Shown: positions 32,956 through 42,314, counted from the first letter of the stretch. The stretch is DNA of 64,000 nucleotides from Hymenobacter citatus (GCF_014333615.1 NZ_JACSCY010000020.1:1-64000), one strand, 5' to 3'. A program made the numbers and translations. The notes: generated by a model from the letters alone, not told the origin.

Positions 32956-34833
32956 ATGAAAATTCCCCACCTCCTCCTGGCCGCCCTACTCTGTGGTAGC
33001 GCTGCCCCAGTGGCCACCGCGGCCCCTACTCCCGTGGAAGCTGCCAAGAAGGCCGCTCCCATTGCCCGCATCGACCCTACTTTTTGGTGGGTAGGGATGA
33101 AGAATCCCAAGCTACAACTACTGGTGCACGGCCCCGGCATTGCCGACAGTAAAGTGAACCTGGCCGCCTACCCCGGCGTGACGATGGATGGCTTCCAACG
33201 CCTCGAAAGCCCGAATTATCTGCTCGTCAACCTCACCATCAGCCCCGAGGCCAAGTCTGGCAAGCTGAAATTAAGCTTTGATGGCAAGAGCAAAACCAAG
33301 TACGAGTACGAATTGCGTGCCCGCGAAACCGGCAAAGACCGCGTGCAGGGCGTGAATAGCTCCGATTTCATCTATTTTCTGATGCCGGACCGCTTCGCCA
33401 ACGGCGACCCGAAAAACGACATCATCAAGACGGAGCGCGCCCGCACCATCGCCCGCGACTCGATGTACGCCCGCCACGGCGGCGACCTGAAGGGTATTGA
33501 GCAGCATTTCGACTACCTGAAATCCATGGGCGTGACGGCCATTTGGCCTACCCCGGTGGTGGAAAACGACATGCCCAAGGCCAGCTATCATGGCTACGCC
33601 CTCACCGACTACTACCAGGTAGACCCGCGCTACGGCACCAACGAGGAGTACCGGCAGTTTGTGCGCAACGCCCACCAAAACGGCCTGAAGGTGATTCACG
33701 ACGTGGTGCTCAACCACGTGGGCAGCTACAATTACCTGTTCCTCGACCAGCCCGCCAAGGACTGGTTTAACCGGTGGCCCAGCTTCACGCGCAGCAACTA
33801 CAACTCGCAGGCTCTCAACGACCCCTACGGCTCGAAGCGCGACCTGGACCTGTACAACCGCGGCTGGTTTGATACCACCATGCCCGATGTGAACCAGAGC
33901 AACCCGCTGGTAGCCACTTACATCATCCAGAATTTTCTGTGGTGGCTGGAGTACACGGGCCTCGACAGCTACCGCATCGACACCTACCCCTACTCCGACC
34001 CGCAATTCCTGATGGCCTGGAATAAGGCGTTGCTGGACGAGTATCCGCAGTTGGGCATGTTTGGTGAGGCGTGGGTGGGCAGCACGGCTCAGCAGGCGTT
34101 TTTTGCCCAGAATATTTTCGAGCCGGTGGATGGGTTTAAGTCCAACCTGCCGGGCGTGCTGGATTTTCAGTCGCAGGGCGCCATTTGGGACGCGCTCAAG
34201 GAGAAAGGCAACGTGACTAAGCTCTACGACGCGTTGCAGGGCGACTGGATGTACCAGGATGCCACCCGCAACGTGGTGTTTATGGACAACCACGACATGA
34301 GCCGCGTCTATTCCGTCATCGGCGAAAGCCTACCCCGCCTGAAGATGGGCTTTGCCTGGCTGCTCACCACGCGCGGCATTCCGCAGCTCTACTACGGCAC
34401 CGAGATTCTGATGAAGAACTTCTCGAACCCCGACGGCCTGGTGCGCTCCGACTTCCCCGGCGGCTGGAAGAAAGATAAGCGCAACGCCTTTACGCAGGCC
34501 GGTCGCACGCCCCAGGAGCAGGAGGCGTTTGCTTACGTGAGCAAGCTCGGCACCTACCGCAAAGCGCACCCCGTGCTGCAAACCGGCAAGCTGATGCAGT
34601 TCATCCCGCAGGACAACATCTACACCTACTTCCGCTACGACGACCAGGGCAACACCGTGATGGTGATGCTGAACGGCAACGACAGCGAGAAATCCGTGGA
34701 TCTGACGCGGTTTGCGGAACGGCTCAATGGCTATTCTGCTGCCTCGGATGTGCTTTCTGGTGCTACCGTGTCGGATTTGAAAGCAGTGAAGGTGCCGGGG
34801 TATACGGCGCTGGTGTGGGAGTTGAAGAAGTAG
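32956..34833 (+). CDS. Secreted GH13 alpha-amylase / neopullulanase-type enzyme
   Basis: A 625-residue exported glycosidase. It has a signal peptide (MKIPHLLLAALLCGSAAPVA), then an N-terminal immunoglobulin-like domain of the cyclomaltodextrinase/SusA type (PTFWWVGMKNPKLQLLVHG). The GH13 barrel carries DVVLNHVG (region I, near 250), YRIDTYPY with the nucleophile Asp (near 340), FGEAWVG with the acid Glu (near 371) and FMDNHDMSR (near 447). A C-terminal beta domain closes it. It should cut starch-type oligosaccharides in the periplasm. The start at 32956 is fixed by the signal peptide. A second GH13 gene follows, with a GxxExxY cassette between them. Confidence 0.93.
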   Translation: MKIPHLLLAALLCGSAAPVATAAPTPVEAAKKAAPIARIDPTFWWVGMKNPKLQLLVHGPGIADSKVNLAAYPGVTMDGFQRLESPNYLLVNLTISPEAKSGKLKLSFDGKSKTKYEYELRARETGKDRVQGVNSSDFIYFLMPDRFANGDPKNDIIKTERARTIARDSMYARHGGDLKGIEQHFDYLKSMGVTAIWPTPVVENDMPKASYHGYALTDYYQVDPRYGTNEEYRQFVRNAHQNGLKVIHDVVLNHVGSYNYLFLDQPAKDWFNRWPSFTRSNYNSQALNDPYGSKRDLDLYNRGWFDTTMPDVNQSNPLVATYIIQNFLWWLEYTGLDSYRIDTYPYSDPQFLMAWNKALLDEYPQLGMFGEAWVGSTAQQAFFAQNIFEPVDGFKSNLPGVLDFQSQGAIWDALKEKGNVTKLYDALQGDWMYQDATRNVVFMDNHDMSRVYSVIGESLPRLKMGFAWLLTTRGIPQLYYGTEILMKNFSNPDGLVRSDFPGGWKKDKRNAFTQAGRTPQEQEAFAYVSKLGTYRKAHPVLQTGKLMQFIPQDNIYTYFRYDDQGNTVMVMLNGNDSEKSVDLTRFAERLNGYSAASDVLSGATVSDLKAVKVPGYTALVWELKK

Positions 34834-34848
34834 ATTTCAACCTGGAGC

Positions 34849-35319
34849 TTTTAGCCCGCAGAGGGCGCAGAGGGAAACGCAGAAGACGCTGTGATGCACG
34901 AAAATGATATTTCGTTTGAAATTCGGAAGGCCGCTTTTGCTATTCATACGGCATTAGGGCCGGGGCTTTTAGAATCGGTGTATGAGACGCTGATGCACCA
35001 CGAGCTGCGTAAGGTTGGGTTGGATGTAAAAACGCAGGTGGCCCTACCCGTACTTTACAATGGCCTCAAGCTGGAAAACGGTTTTCGGATGGACCTGTTA
35101 GTGGAAAATAAAGTAGTGGTGGAGCTAAAGTCAGTGGAAACGCTTTTAGAAGTCTACCATATGCAGCTACTCACCTATCTGAAACTGTCTGGCCACAAGC
35201 TTGGCCTACTCATCAACTTCAACGTACCCCTCATCAAAGCTGGCATCTTCCGCAAAGTGAATGGCCTGTAAGCACACTGCGTCCTCCGCGTTTCCTTCTG
35301 CGCCCTCTGCGGGCTAAAA
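34849..35319. mobile_element. Compact inverted-repeat cassette carrying a GxxExxY gene
   Basis: 41-bp terminal inverted repeats at 34849-34889 and 35279-35319 (three mismatches; core GCCCGCAGAGGGCGCAGA) bracket one small gene that begins within about 5 bp of the left repeat and ends 8 bp before the right one. The unit, 471 bp long, sits between two amylase genes that would otherwise be adjacent. No transposase is encoded, so it would have to move in trans or by recombination. I recall similar CGCAGAGGGCGCAGAG repeats beside GxxExxY genes in other phyla. Confidence 0.7.
34894..35271 (+). CDS. GxxExxY protein
   Basis: A 125-residue protein of the GxxExxY family (TIGR04256-type), named for the motif seen here as GLLESVY near residue 29. 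The fold resembles a small PD-(D/E)xK nuclease: E-rich helix ISFEIRKAAFAIH, then FRMDLLVENKVVVELKSVE with the D...ExK arrangement, then YHMQLLTYLKLSG. The cellular function of the family is unknown. It lies inside a 41-bp inverted-repeat cassette between two amylase genes and does not look part of the glucan pathway. ATG 34894 is preferred over the preceding GTG. Confidence 0.88.
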   Translation: MHENDISFEIRKAAFAIHTALGPGLLESVYETLMHHELRKVGLDVKTQVALPVLYNGLKLENGFRMDLLVENKVVVELKSVETLLEVYHMQLLTYLKLSGHKLGLLINFNVPLIKAGIFRKVNGL

Positions 35320-35351
35320 ACATCGAAACAACAGATCTGAAAGCACTTAAT

Positions 35352-37181
35352 ATGAAAACCCTCCTGCCAGCCCTGACCCTTGCCCTCAGCCTGGCCGCCT
35401 GCTCCACTTCCCAATCGCCCCAAGTTACCGAGCCCGTGTCTGCAACCATTGACCCCAACACCACCAACGAAACGCCCCAGGACCACAAGCTGATCATCTA
35501 CCAGATGATGACGCGCCTGTTTGGCAACAAAAACACCACCAACAAGTTCTATGGCTCGGTGGAGGAAAACGGGGTTGGCAAGTTTAACGACGTGACCAAC
35601 ACCGCCCTGCAAGCCATCAAGCAGCTGGGCGTGACGCACGTGTGGTACACCGGCATCATCGAGCACGCCACCATGACCGACTACACCCGCTACGGCATCC
35701 CCCTGGACGATGCCGATGTGGTGAAGGGTAGGGCCGGCTCACCCTACGCCATCCGCGACTACTACGATGTGGCCCCCGACCTGGCCGTGAACGTACCGCG
35801 GCGCATGCAGGAGTTCGAGGCCCTGGTGCAGCGCACCCACCAAAACGGCCTCAAGGTTCTCATCGACTTCATCCCAAATCATGTGGCACGCAGCTACAAG
35901 TCGGATGTGCGGCCTGCGGGGGTAGTAGACCTGGGCGAGCACGACGATAAAACGCAGGCGTTCAGCCCCGGCAACAACTTCTATTACATTCCGGGCCAGG
36001 CGTTTCGGGTGCCAGCGGGCTACAACCCATTGGGCGACTTGAAAGGCCCCGGCGAGGATAAGAAGTACCAGGAAGTACCCGCCAAAGCTACCGGCAACGA
36101 CGTGTTTTCGGCCACGCCGACCATCGACGACTGGTTTGAAACCATCAAGCTGAACTACGGCGTCGACTACGCGAATAACCGCCAGACGCACTTCGAGCCC
36201 ATACCGGATACGTGGCTGAAAATGCGCGACATTCTGCTGTACTGGGCCAAAAAAGACGTGGACGGCTTCCGGTGCGACATGGCCGAGATGGTGCCGGTGG
36301 AGTTCTGGGGCTGGGTGATTCCGGAGGTGAAAAAGGTGAAGCCCGGCATCATCTTCGCCGCCGAGATTTACAACCCCAAGCAATACCAGCACTACATTGA
36401 AACCGGCAAGTTCGACTACCTCTACGACAAGGTAGGGCTCTATGACGGCCTGCGCCGCCTGATGGCCGGCCAGGGCACCACCGACGACATCACCCACGTA
36501 TGGCGCGAGGAAAGCCGCGGCTTTGCCGGCAACATGCTGCGTTTTCTGGAAAACCACGACGAGCAGCGCATTGCCGCTCGCGAGTTTGCTGGCAACCCCC
36601 GCGCCGCCATTCCGGCCATGACCGTGACGGCCACCCTCGCCAACGGCCCCGTGATGCTCTATATGGGCCAGGAGGTAGGCGAGCCGGGCCGCGGCGCCAG
36701 CGGCTTCAGCTCCGACGATGGCCGCACCACCATCTTCGACTATTGGGGCGTGCCCGAGCACCAGAAATGGATGAACGGCGGCAAGTTCGACGGTGGGCAG
36801 CTCAGCGAAAGCCAGCGCCAGTTGCGCGGCTTCTACCAGCGCCTACTCACGCTCACCAACCAAAGCGACGCCATTCGGCGGGGCCGCTTCTACGAGTTGC
36901 AGCAGGCCAACCAGAGCAGCCCCGGCTACAACCCGCAGCAGCTCTACGCCTATCTGCGCTACACTGATAAGCAGAAGCTGCTGATTGTGGTGAACTTCAG
37001 CTCCAGCCAGAGTGCCCAAACGCAGTTGCAGATTCCGGCAGCTGCTATGCAGGCCATGGGGCTGGATGCCAGCAAGTCGTACACCTACACGGACCTGCTT
37101 AACCAGGCACCACCCATCGACAACCTGGCGCTAACCATAGCTCCGCAGAGCGCCTGCGTGCTGGAAATCAAACCAAAATAA
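35352..37181 (+). CDS. GH13 alpha-amylase family lipoprotein
   Basis: A 609-residue exported glycosidase with a lipoprotein signal (MKTLLPALTLALSLAAC). GH13 regions are visible: VLIDFIPNHVARS (I, near 176), DVDGFRCDMAEM with the nucleophile Asp (near 309), IIFAAEIYNP with the acid Glu (near 337) and FLENHDEQRIA (near 401). The final 90 residues form a beta-sandwich. It probably sits on a membrane face, degrading alpha-glucans together with the preceding GH13 enzyme, the divergent phosphorylase and the MFS transporter that follows. A clear terminator lies 25 bp after the stop, so the transporter is transcribed separately. Confidence 0.92.
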   Translation: MKTLLPALTLALSLAACSTSQSPQVTEPVSATIDPNTTNETPQDHKLIIYQMMTRLFGNKNTTNKFYGSVEENGVGKFNDVTNTALQAIKQLGVTHVWYTGIIEHATMTDYTRYGIPLDDADVVKGRAGSPYAIRDYYDVAPDLAVNVPRRMQEFEALVQRTHQNGLKVLIDFIPNHVARSYKSDVRPAGVVDLGEHDDKTQAFSPGNNFYYIPGQAFRVPAGYNPLGDLKGPGEDKKYQEVPAKATGNDVFSATPTIDDWFETIKLNYGVDYANNRQTHFEPIPDTWLKMRDILLYWAKKDVDGFRCDMAEMVPVEFWGWVIPEVKKVKPGIIFAAEIYNPKQYQHYIETGKFDYLYDKVGLYDGLRRLMAGQGTTDDITHVWREESRGFAGNMLRFLENHDEQRIAAREFAGNPRAAIPAMTVTATLANGPVMLYMGQEVGEPGRGASGFSSDDGRTTIFDYWGVPEHQKWMNGGKFDGGQLSESQRQLRGFYQRLLTLTNQSDAIRRGRFYELQQANQSSPGYNPQQLYAYLRYTDKQKLLIVVNFSSSQSAQTQLQIPAAAMQAMGLDASKSYTYTDLLNQAPPIDNLALTIAPQSACVLEIKPK

Positions 37182-37205
37182 CAACTTGCTCCTCCCCTGA
37201 ACCGT

Positions 37206-37242
37206 ATGCCGGCTTCCTGTATCAATGGCAGGAAGCCGGCAT
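37206..37242 (+). terminator. Intrinsic terminator
   Basis: 14-bp perfect arms (ATGCCGGCTTCCTG, 37206-37219; complement 37229-37242), 9-nt loop, followed by TTTT, just after the amylase lipoprotein gene. Confidence 0.85.
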
Positions 37243-37272
37243 TTTTGCGTAAAGTGTGTACCTTCAAAGTTG

Positions 37273-37284
37273 CGTTTGCAAACG
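37273..37284. promoter_or_regulatory. Palindrome CGTTTGCAAACG ahead of the MFS transporter
   Basis: A perfect 12-bp palindrome 34 bp before the transporter ATG. Its composition resembles LacI-family operators of sugar genes. No regulator gene is in the window, so this is only a candidate operator. Confidence 0.4.
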
Positions 37285-37317
37285 ATTTCGCGCGACTTTT
37301 CAACCCGTTCAATTTTT

Positions 37318-38946
37318 ATGGCAGGTAGCACCGTGGCGGCCCCTTCCGCTACCCACAACAAACCCCGGCTCTCCTTCTGGCAGATCTGGAACATGAGCTT
37401 CGGCTTCTTGGGCATTCAGTTTGGCTTTGAACTGCAAAACTCCAACGTAAGCCGAATTTTCGAAACGCTAGGAGCTAACAAAGATGACATTCCAATTCTG
37501 TGGATTGCTGCACCGCTAACGGGTTTATTGGTGCAGCCCATCATCGGGTATTTCTCCGACCGTACGTGGCACCCGTACTGGGGGCGGCGGCGTCCTTATT
37601 TCCTCGTTGGGGCAGTACTGGCGACGCTGGCCTTATTTCTAATGCCGAACTCGTCAGCGCTGTGGATGGCTGGCGGGATGCTCTGGATTCTGGATGCCAG
37701 CATCAACATCAGCATGGAGCCATTTCGGGCGTTCGTGGGCGACAAGCTGCCGGGCTCCCAACGCACCAGTGGTTTTGCCATGCAGAGCTTTTTTATCGGG
37801 GTAGGCTCGGTGGTAGCAGCAGCGTTGCCGTGGGTGTTCAATAAATGGCTGCACCTAAGCAATACTGCTCCAGCCGGTGAGATTCCACCGTCCGTGAAAT
37901 GGTCATTCTATGCAGGTGGTCTAGCTTTTATTCTAGCAGTGATGTACACTGTATTCACTAGCAAGGAAACACCGCCCGAAGACATGGAGGAGTTTCGGCG
38001 AGAGAATGCGCAGGCCGGTATCTGGGACGGAATGCGTGAGTCGTTTGCCGGACTGTTCAATATGCCCACGGCTATGCGACAGTTGGCTTTTGTGCAGTTC
38101 TTTACCTGGTTTGCGCTGTTTTCAATGTGGATTTATGCCACTAACGCCGTCACCAGCAATATCTACAACATGAAGGTGAATAGTAGTCTGTATAATACGA
38201 TTTCCTCTTTTATTGATAATGCTGCACGCCAAGCCACCGACAACAAAACTCAAAACGAACTGCGTGCTCTGCAGAACGACCTCAAAGAAATCAACGAGTT
38301 TCAGGCTAGTAGCACGGAGAAAACCCTCACCCTGAACTTAGCTAACTACTACTTAGCGCACGCACCCGCCACACCTACAGCTCGGCAGGAGTTACAACGA
38401 GTGCAACAGCAATACAACGATGGGGCTGACAAGCTGAGCTTAGCTTCATCGGTACGTAACGGGGTAGCAGCCATCTTTGCCTTTGTGCTACCTGTTATTG
38501 CAGCTCGCACCAGCCGTCGCCGCACTCATATGCTCTGCCTGCTGCTTGGCGGCATAGGGTTATTGTCACTGAAATTTATTCCCGGCCCCGATTGGATTAT
38601 GCTTTCTATGTCGTTGGTAGGCATAGCCTGGGCCAGCATCTTATCAATGCCTTACGCTATTCTGGCAGGGTCGCTACCAGCCAACAAGATGGGTTACTAC
38701 ATGGGCGTGTTCAACTTCTTCATTGTAATTCCACAGATTGTGGCCGCTACACTGCTGGGGTTTTTCACTATGCATTTGTTCCAAGGCAATACGATGAGCA
38801 CTATTGCACTGGGTGGAGCATCTATGATTCTGGCAGGACTACTCACACTTCGAGTAAAGGATACCGACGAGCCCGAAGCACCCGCTACACTAGATACACC
38901 CGCACCAGCATACGATACGCCCATAGTGACGGTACCACGTACGTAA
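37318..38946 (+). CDS. MFS sugar transporter (SLC45/maltose-type)
   Basis: A 542-residue major facilitator, probably importing maltose or glucose in the glucan-use locus. It opens with KPRLSFWQIWNMSFGFLGIQFGFELQNSNVSRI-type sequence (quoted here in shorter parts: FGFLGIQFGFELQNSNVSRI), characteristic of this group. The TM2-3 loop has IGYFSDRTWHPYWGRRRPY. About 12 helices are present. Between helices 7 and 8 is an extra polar stretch of about 95 residues, including ATDNKTQNELRALQNDLKEI, not expected in the family. The start 37318 is preferred over 37225, which lies in the upstream terminator. Its codon use is a little more AT-rich than that of the amylases. Confidence 0.88.
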   Translation: MAGSTVAAPSATHNKPRLSFWQIWNMSFGFLGIQFGFELQNSNVSRIFETLGANKDDIPILWIAAPLTGLLVQPIIGYFSDRTWHPYWGRRRPYFLVGAVLATLALFLMPNSSALWMAGGMLWILDASINISMEPFRAFVGDKLPGSQRTSGFAMQSFFIGVGSVVAAALPWVFNKWLHLSNTAPAGEIPPSVKWSFYAGGLAFILAVMYTVFTSKETPPEDMEEFRRENAQAGIWDGMRESFAGLFNMPTAMRQLAFVQFFTWFALFSMWIYATNAVTSNIYNMKVNSSLYNTISSFIDNAARQATDNKTQNELRALQNDLKEINEFQASSTEKTLTLNLANYYLAHAPATPTARQELQRVQQQYNDGADKLSLASSVRNGVAAIFAFVLPVIAARTSRRRTHMLCLLLGGIGLLSLKFIPGPDWIMLSMSLVGIAWASILSMPYAILAGSLPANKMGYYMGVFNFFIVIPQIVAATLLGFFTMHLFQGNTMSTIALGGASMILAGLLTLRVKDTDEPEAPATLDTPAPAYDTPIVTVPRT

Positions 38947-38975
38947 TCGTTTATTTATCAAATCTTTTGTACCTA

Positions 38976-39014
38976 ACAGAAAAGGTCTTTCAGTTGCTGA
39001 AAGACCTTTTCTGT
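38976..39014. terminator. Intrinsic terminator
   Basis: Perfect 18-bp arms (ACAGAAAAGGTCTTTCAG, 38976-38993; complement 38997-39014) with a 3-nt loop, after the MFS gene. Confidence 0.88.
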
Positions 39015-39114
39015 TGAAATACGAAGCCTTTGCAGCCCTGCGGGGTAGGATGTGTCTGTTTACCTTGTACCTTCCAACTGGTTTTTAGGATACTTCATTC
39101 TTTATTTTTCCTAC

Positions 39115-42100
39115 ATGATTCGCAAACAGCTTTGGCTATTGGGCTTGGGAACTACACTGGCTATGCAGCCGGCCGTAGCTCAGAAAAAGACACCCGTTAC
39201 GACGCCCAAACCGCCTACCGTGAAAGCGCCCGCCAAGGCTACTGCTGGCGGCGCTAAACTGGTAGAAAAAGTGACCCGCAAAGGCTCCGAGCTGGTAATT
39301 CCCTACGAAAAGTACGTGCTGCCCAACGGCCTCACGGTGGTAGTGGCCGAAGACCACTCCGACCCACTGGTACACGTGGACGTGACCTACCACGTGGGCT
39401 CAGCCCGGGAGCAGATTGGCAAATCGGGCTTTGCGCACTTCTTCGAGCACATGATGTTTCAGGGCTCCGACCACGTGGGCGACCAGCAGCACTTCAAGCT
39501 AGTGACGGCTGCCGGTGGTACCCTCAACGGCTCCACCAACCGCGACCGGACCAACTACTACGAAACCGTACCCAGCAACCAGCTGGAAACCGCGCTGTGG
39601 CTGGAGGCCGACCGCATGGGCTTTCTGCTGGATGCCGTGTCGCAGAAAAAGTTTGAGATTCAGCGCGCTACCGTGAAAAACGAGCGCGGCCAGAACTACG
39701 ACAACCGCCCCTACGGCCTGGCCCAGGAGTACATTGCCAAAACGCTCTACCCCTACGGCCACCCCTACTCCTGGCTCACCATCGGCTACCTCGAAGACCT
39801 GGACCGGTCGGACGTGAACGACCTGAAGAACTTCTTCCTGCGCTGGTATGGCCCCAACAACGCGACCCTAACGGTAGGCGGCGACGTGAAAGCCGCCGAG
39901 GTGGTGAAGCTGGCCGAGAAATACTTCGGCCCCATCAAGCGCGGCCCCGAAGTGAAGGAGCAAAAGCTGCCTGCGCCCGTGCTCAACCAGGACCGCTACG
40001 TGAGCTACGAGGACAACGTGCGCTTCCCGATGCTGCAAATGGTGTTCCCCGCCGTGCCCCAAAACCATCCCGACGAGATTCCGCTGGATGCGCTGGCTGA
40101 GATTATCGGGCAGGGCAAGACCTCTTTGCTCTACAAAAACCTGGTGAAGGCGCAGAAAGCCGTGCAGGCGCAGGCGTACAACAGTACCTCGGAGCTAGGC
40201 GGCGAGTTTATCATGCTGGCCATTAGCTACCCCGGCAAAGGTCTGGACAGCACCCAAACGGTATTCCGTAAAACGCTGGCGGAGTTCGAGAAAACCGGCG
40301 TTACGGACGAGCAGCTAACGCGCTTCAAAAACAGCGCCGAGGCCCAGGCCGTGAATAGCCTGAGCAGCGTATCTGGTAAGGTCAGTCAGTTGGCCGCTTA
40401 CCAGACCTACGAGGGCAACCCCAACCAACTCCCCGAGCAGCTACGTCGCCTGCGTGCCCTCTCCAAAGCCGATGTGCAGCGTGTGTACGACAAGTACATC
40501 CGCGGCAAGCACGCCGTAATTCTGAGCGTATTGCCGAAAGGCCAAATGGCGCTGGCTGCTGCCAAAGACAACTACACTGTGTCGCAAGCGGGCTACAAGG
40601 CGCCTAACTACGGCTACGAGGGCCTGAAATACGTGAAGGCCACCGATACATTTGACCGTAGCAAGCAGCCCGGCTCTGGCGCCAACCCTGTGGTGAAAGT
40701 GCCCGCTATCTGGCAGGACCAGTTTGATAACGGCCTGCGCCTGATCGGCACCAAAAACACGGAAATCCCAACCGTGACCATGCTAATGACCATCCGTGGC
40801 GGACACCGCCTAGAGCAACAGAACCGCAACAAAGCCGGGGTAGCAGCTCTCACAGCCCAAATGCTGAACGAAGGCTCGGAGAAATACACCAGCGAGGAGT
40901 TCTCAGCCGCTCTAGACCGCCTGGGGAGCACCGTGAGCGTAAATTCCGGCGACGATAACACCACGGTATACGTGCAGTCGCTCACCAAAAACCTGCCCGC
41001 TACCATGGCCCTGCTGGAGCAGCGCCTGCTGCACCCACGCTTCGACCAGGCCGATTTTGACCGCCTGAAAAAGCAGACGCTGGAAGGTATTGCGAATCAG
41101 ACCACCCAGCCCGTAGTCATTGCCAACAATGCCTATTCGCGCCTGCTTTACAGCCCCGGCGATATTATGTCGGTGCCGGCGAGCGGCACCACGGCTACCG
41201 TATCGGAGCTGACGCTGGACGACGTGAAGCAGTTTTATCAGCAGAACTACGCGCCCAACGTGAGCTACGTGACGGCCGTGGGTGATGTGGATGAAGCCAC
41301 CGTGGAGAAGTCGCTGGCCTTCCTGAAATCCTGGCCGCGCAAAGGCGTAACCATTCCGCCGGGCGAAAGAACGCAGCAGCCCGACAAAACCCGCATCTAC
41401 TTTATCAATAAAGATGGCGCGGCACAGTCGGAAATCCGGGTGGGCTACCTCACGCCCCTCACTTACGACGCCACCGGCGACTACTATCGCGCCTACCTGG
41501 CCAACTACCTGTTGGGCGGCGCCTTCAACTCGCGCATCAACCTGAACCTGCGCGAAGACAAGGGCTACACCTACGGCGCCCGCTCGGGCTTCTCGGGCAC
41601 GCGCTATATTGGTCCCTACACGGCCTCGGCCGGGGTGCGCGCCGATGCTACAGCGGCTTCGGTGAAGGAGTTTATGAAGGAAATTACCAACTACCGCAAC
41701 GGTATTACCGACGAGGAGCTAGCGTTCCTGCAATCCTCGGTGGGCCAAAGCGATGCCCTGCGCTACGAAACCGGCCAGCAGAAAGCCGGCTTCCTGTCGC
41801 GCCTGGTAGAGTACGACCTAGCGCCCGACTACGTGACCAAGCAGAGCGACATCCTGAAAAACCTGACGAAGGAAGACGTGCTGGCCTCGGCCCAGAAATA
41901 CCTACCCGCCGACAAGATGTACATCGTAGTGGTAGGCGACCGGACCAAGGCCTTCCCCGGCTTGGCTGAGCTGGGCTACGACGTAGTGGAGTTGGATGCC
42001 AACGGCCAGCGTGTGACGCCTACCGCTACCCCCGCTCCTACTGCTGAGGCCCCCACCGCCGCCCCGGCCGTCGATACAGACGTGACCGTGAAAGAAGGCC

Positions 42101-42189
42101 GGCGCAAAGCCAAAGCCAAGGACGAGAAAGGCCGTAAGATCAAAGTGAAGCACAAAGCCGGCGACGAGAAAACAGACGCCGGGCAATAG
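39115..42189 (+). CDS. M16-family zinc metalloprotease (two-domain, pitrilysin-like)
   Basis: A 1024-residue exported protease. Signal peptide: MIRKQLWLLGLGTTLAMQPA, cleaved near VAQ. The first M16 half carries the inverted zinc motif HFFEHMM (H108, E111, H112) and the downstream Glu. The second half (about residues 520-950) is the inactive, substrate-chamber repeat, with LGGAFNSRINLNLREDKGYTY-type residues conserved as GAFNSRINLNLREDKGYTYG. It should degrade peptides in the periplasm. After the last domain there is a Thr/Pro/Ala linker and a Lys-rich tail (KEGRRKAKAKDEKGRKIKVK) of no known function. Start 39115 gives the signal peptide; the frame to 39052 does not. Confidence 0.92.
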   Translation: MIRKQLWLLGLGTTLAMQPAVAQKKTPVTTPKPPTVKAPAKATAGGAKLVEKVTRKGSELVIPYEKYVLPNGLTVVVAEDHSDPLVHVDVTYHVGSAREQIGKSGFAHFFEHMMFQGSDHVGDQQHFKLVTAAGGTLNGSTNRDRTNYYETVPSNQLETALWLEADRMGFLLDAVSQKKFEIQRATVKNERGQNYDNRPYGLAQEYIAKTLYPYGHPYSWLTIGYLEDLDRSDVNDLKNFFLRWYGPNNATLTVGGDVKAAEVVKLAEKYFGPIKRGPEVKEQKLPAPVLNQDRYVSYEDNVRFPMLQMVFPAVPQNHPDEIPLDALAEIIGQGKTSLLYKNLVKAQKAVQAQAYNSTSELGGEFIMLAISYPGKGLDSTQTVFRKTLAEFEKTGVTDEQLTRFKNSAEAQAVNSLSSVSGKVSQLAAYQTYEGNPNQLPEQLRRLRALSKADVQRVYDKYIRGKHAVILSVLPKGQMALAAAKDNYTVSQAGYKAPNYGYEGLKYVKATDTFDRSKQPGSGANPVVKVPAIWQDQFDNGLRLIGTKNTEIPTVTMLMTIRGGHRLEQQNRNKAGVAALTAQMLNEGSEKYTSEEFSAALDRLGSTVSVNSGDDNTTVYVQSLTKNLPATMALLEQRLLHPRFDQADFDRLKKQTLEGIANQTTQPVVIANNAYSRLLYSPGDIMSVPASGTTATVSELTLDDVKQFYQQNYAPNVSYVTAVGDVDEATVEKSLAFLKSWPRKGVTIPPGERTQQPDKTRIYFINKDGAAQSEIRVGYLTPLTYDATGDYYRAYLANYLLGGAFNSRINLNLREDKGYTYGARSGFSGTRYIGPYTASAGVRADATAASVKEFMKEITNYRNGITDEELAFLQSSVGQSDALRYETGQQKAGFLSRLVEYDLAPDYVTKQSDILKNLTKEDVLASAQKYLPADKMYIVVVGDRTKAFPGLAELGYDVVELDANGQRVTPTATPAPTAEAPTAAPAVDTDVTVKEGRRKAKAKDEKGRKIKVKHKAGDEKTDAGQ

Positions 42190-42210
42190 ATTGCCTGTGG
42201 TTGATTAGAA

Positions 42211-42243
42211 AAAGCGCCCGGCTTCTAAGAAGCCGGGCGCTTT
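42211..42243. terminator. Intrinsic terminator
   Basis: 14-bp perfect arms (AAAGCGCCCGGCTT, 42211-42224; complement 42230-42243), 5-nt loop, ending in TTT; 21 bp after the M16 protease stop. Confidence 0.85.
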
Positions 42244-42306
42244 CGTTTGCAGCTCGGTTGCCCCTCTCAGCTGCTGGATGGCAACATGGCATCCATCAAT
42301 ATCTCG

Positions 42307-42314
42307 TAGCTTTG
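42307..42314 (+). promoter_or_regulatory. Promoter -7 element TAGCTTTG
   Basis: A perfect TAnnTTTG match about 70 nt before the GT2 start at 42384. No clear -33 TTTG. Confidence 0.45.

Noticed and set aside
33271..34293. 340-residue minus-strand frame opposite the GH13 amylase
   Set aside because: His/Val-rich mirror frame of the amylase codons; the amylase has all GH13 motifs.
35739..36761. 340-residue minus-strand frame opposite the second amylase
   Set aside because: Same reason: antisense of a well-supported gene.
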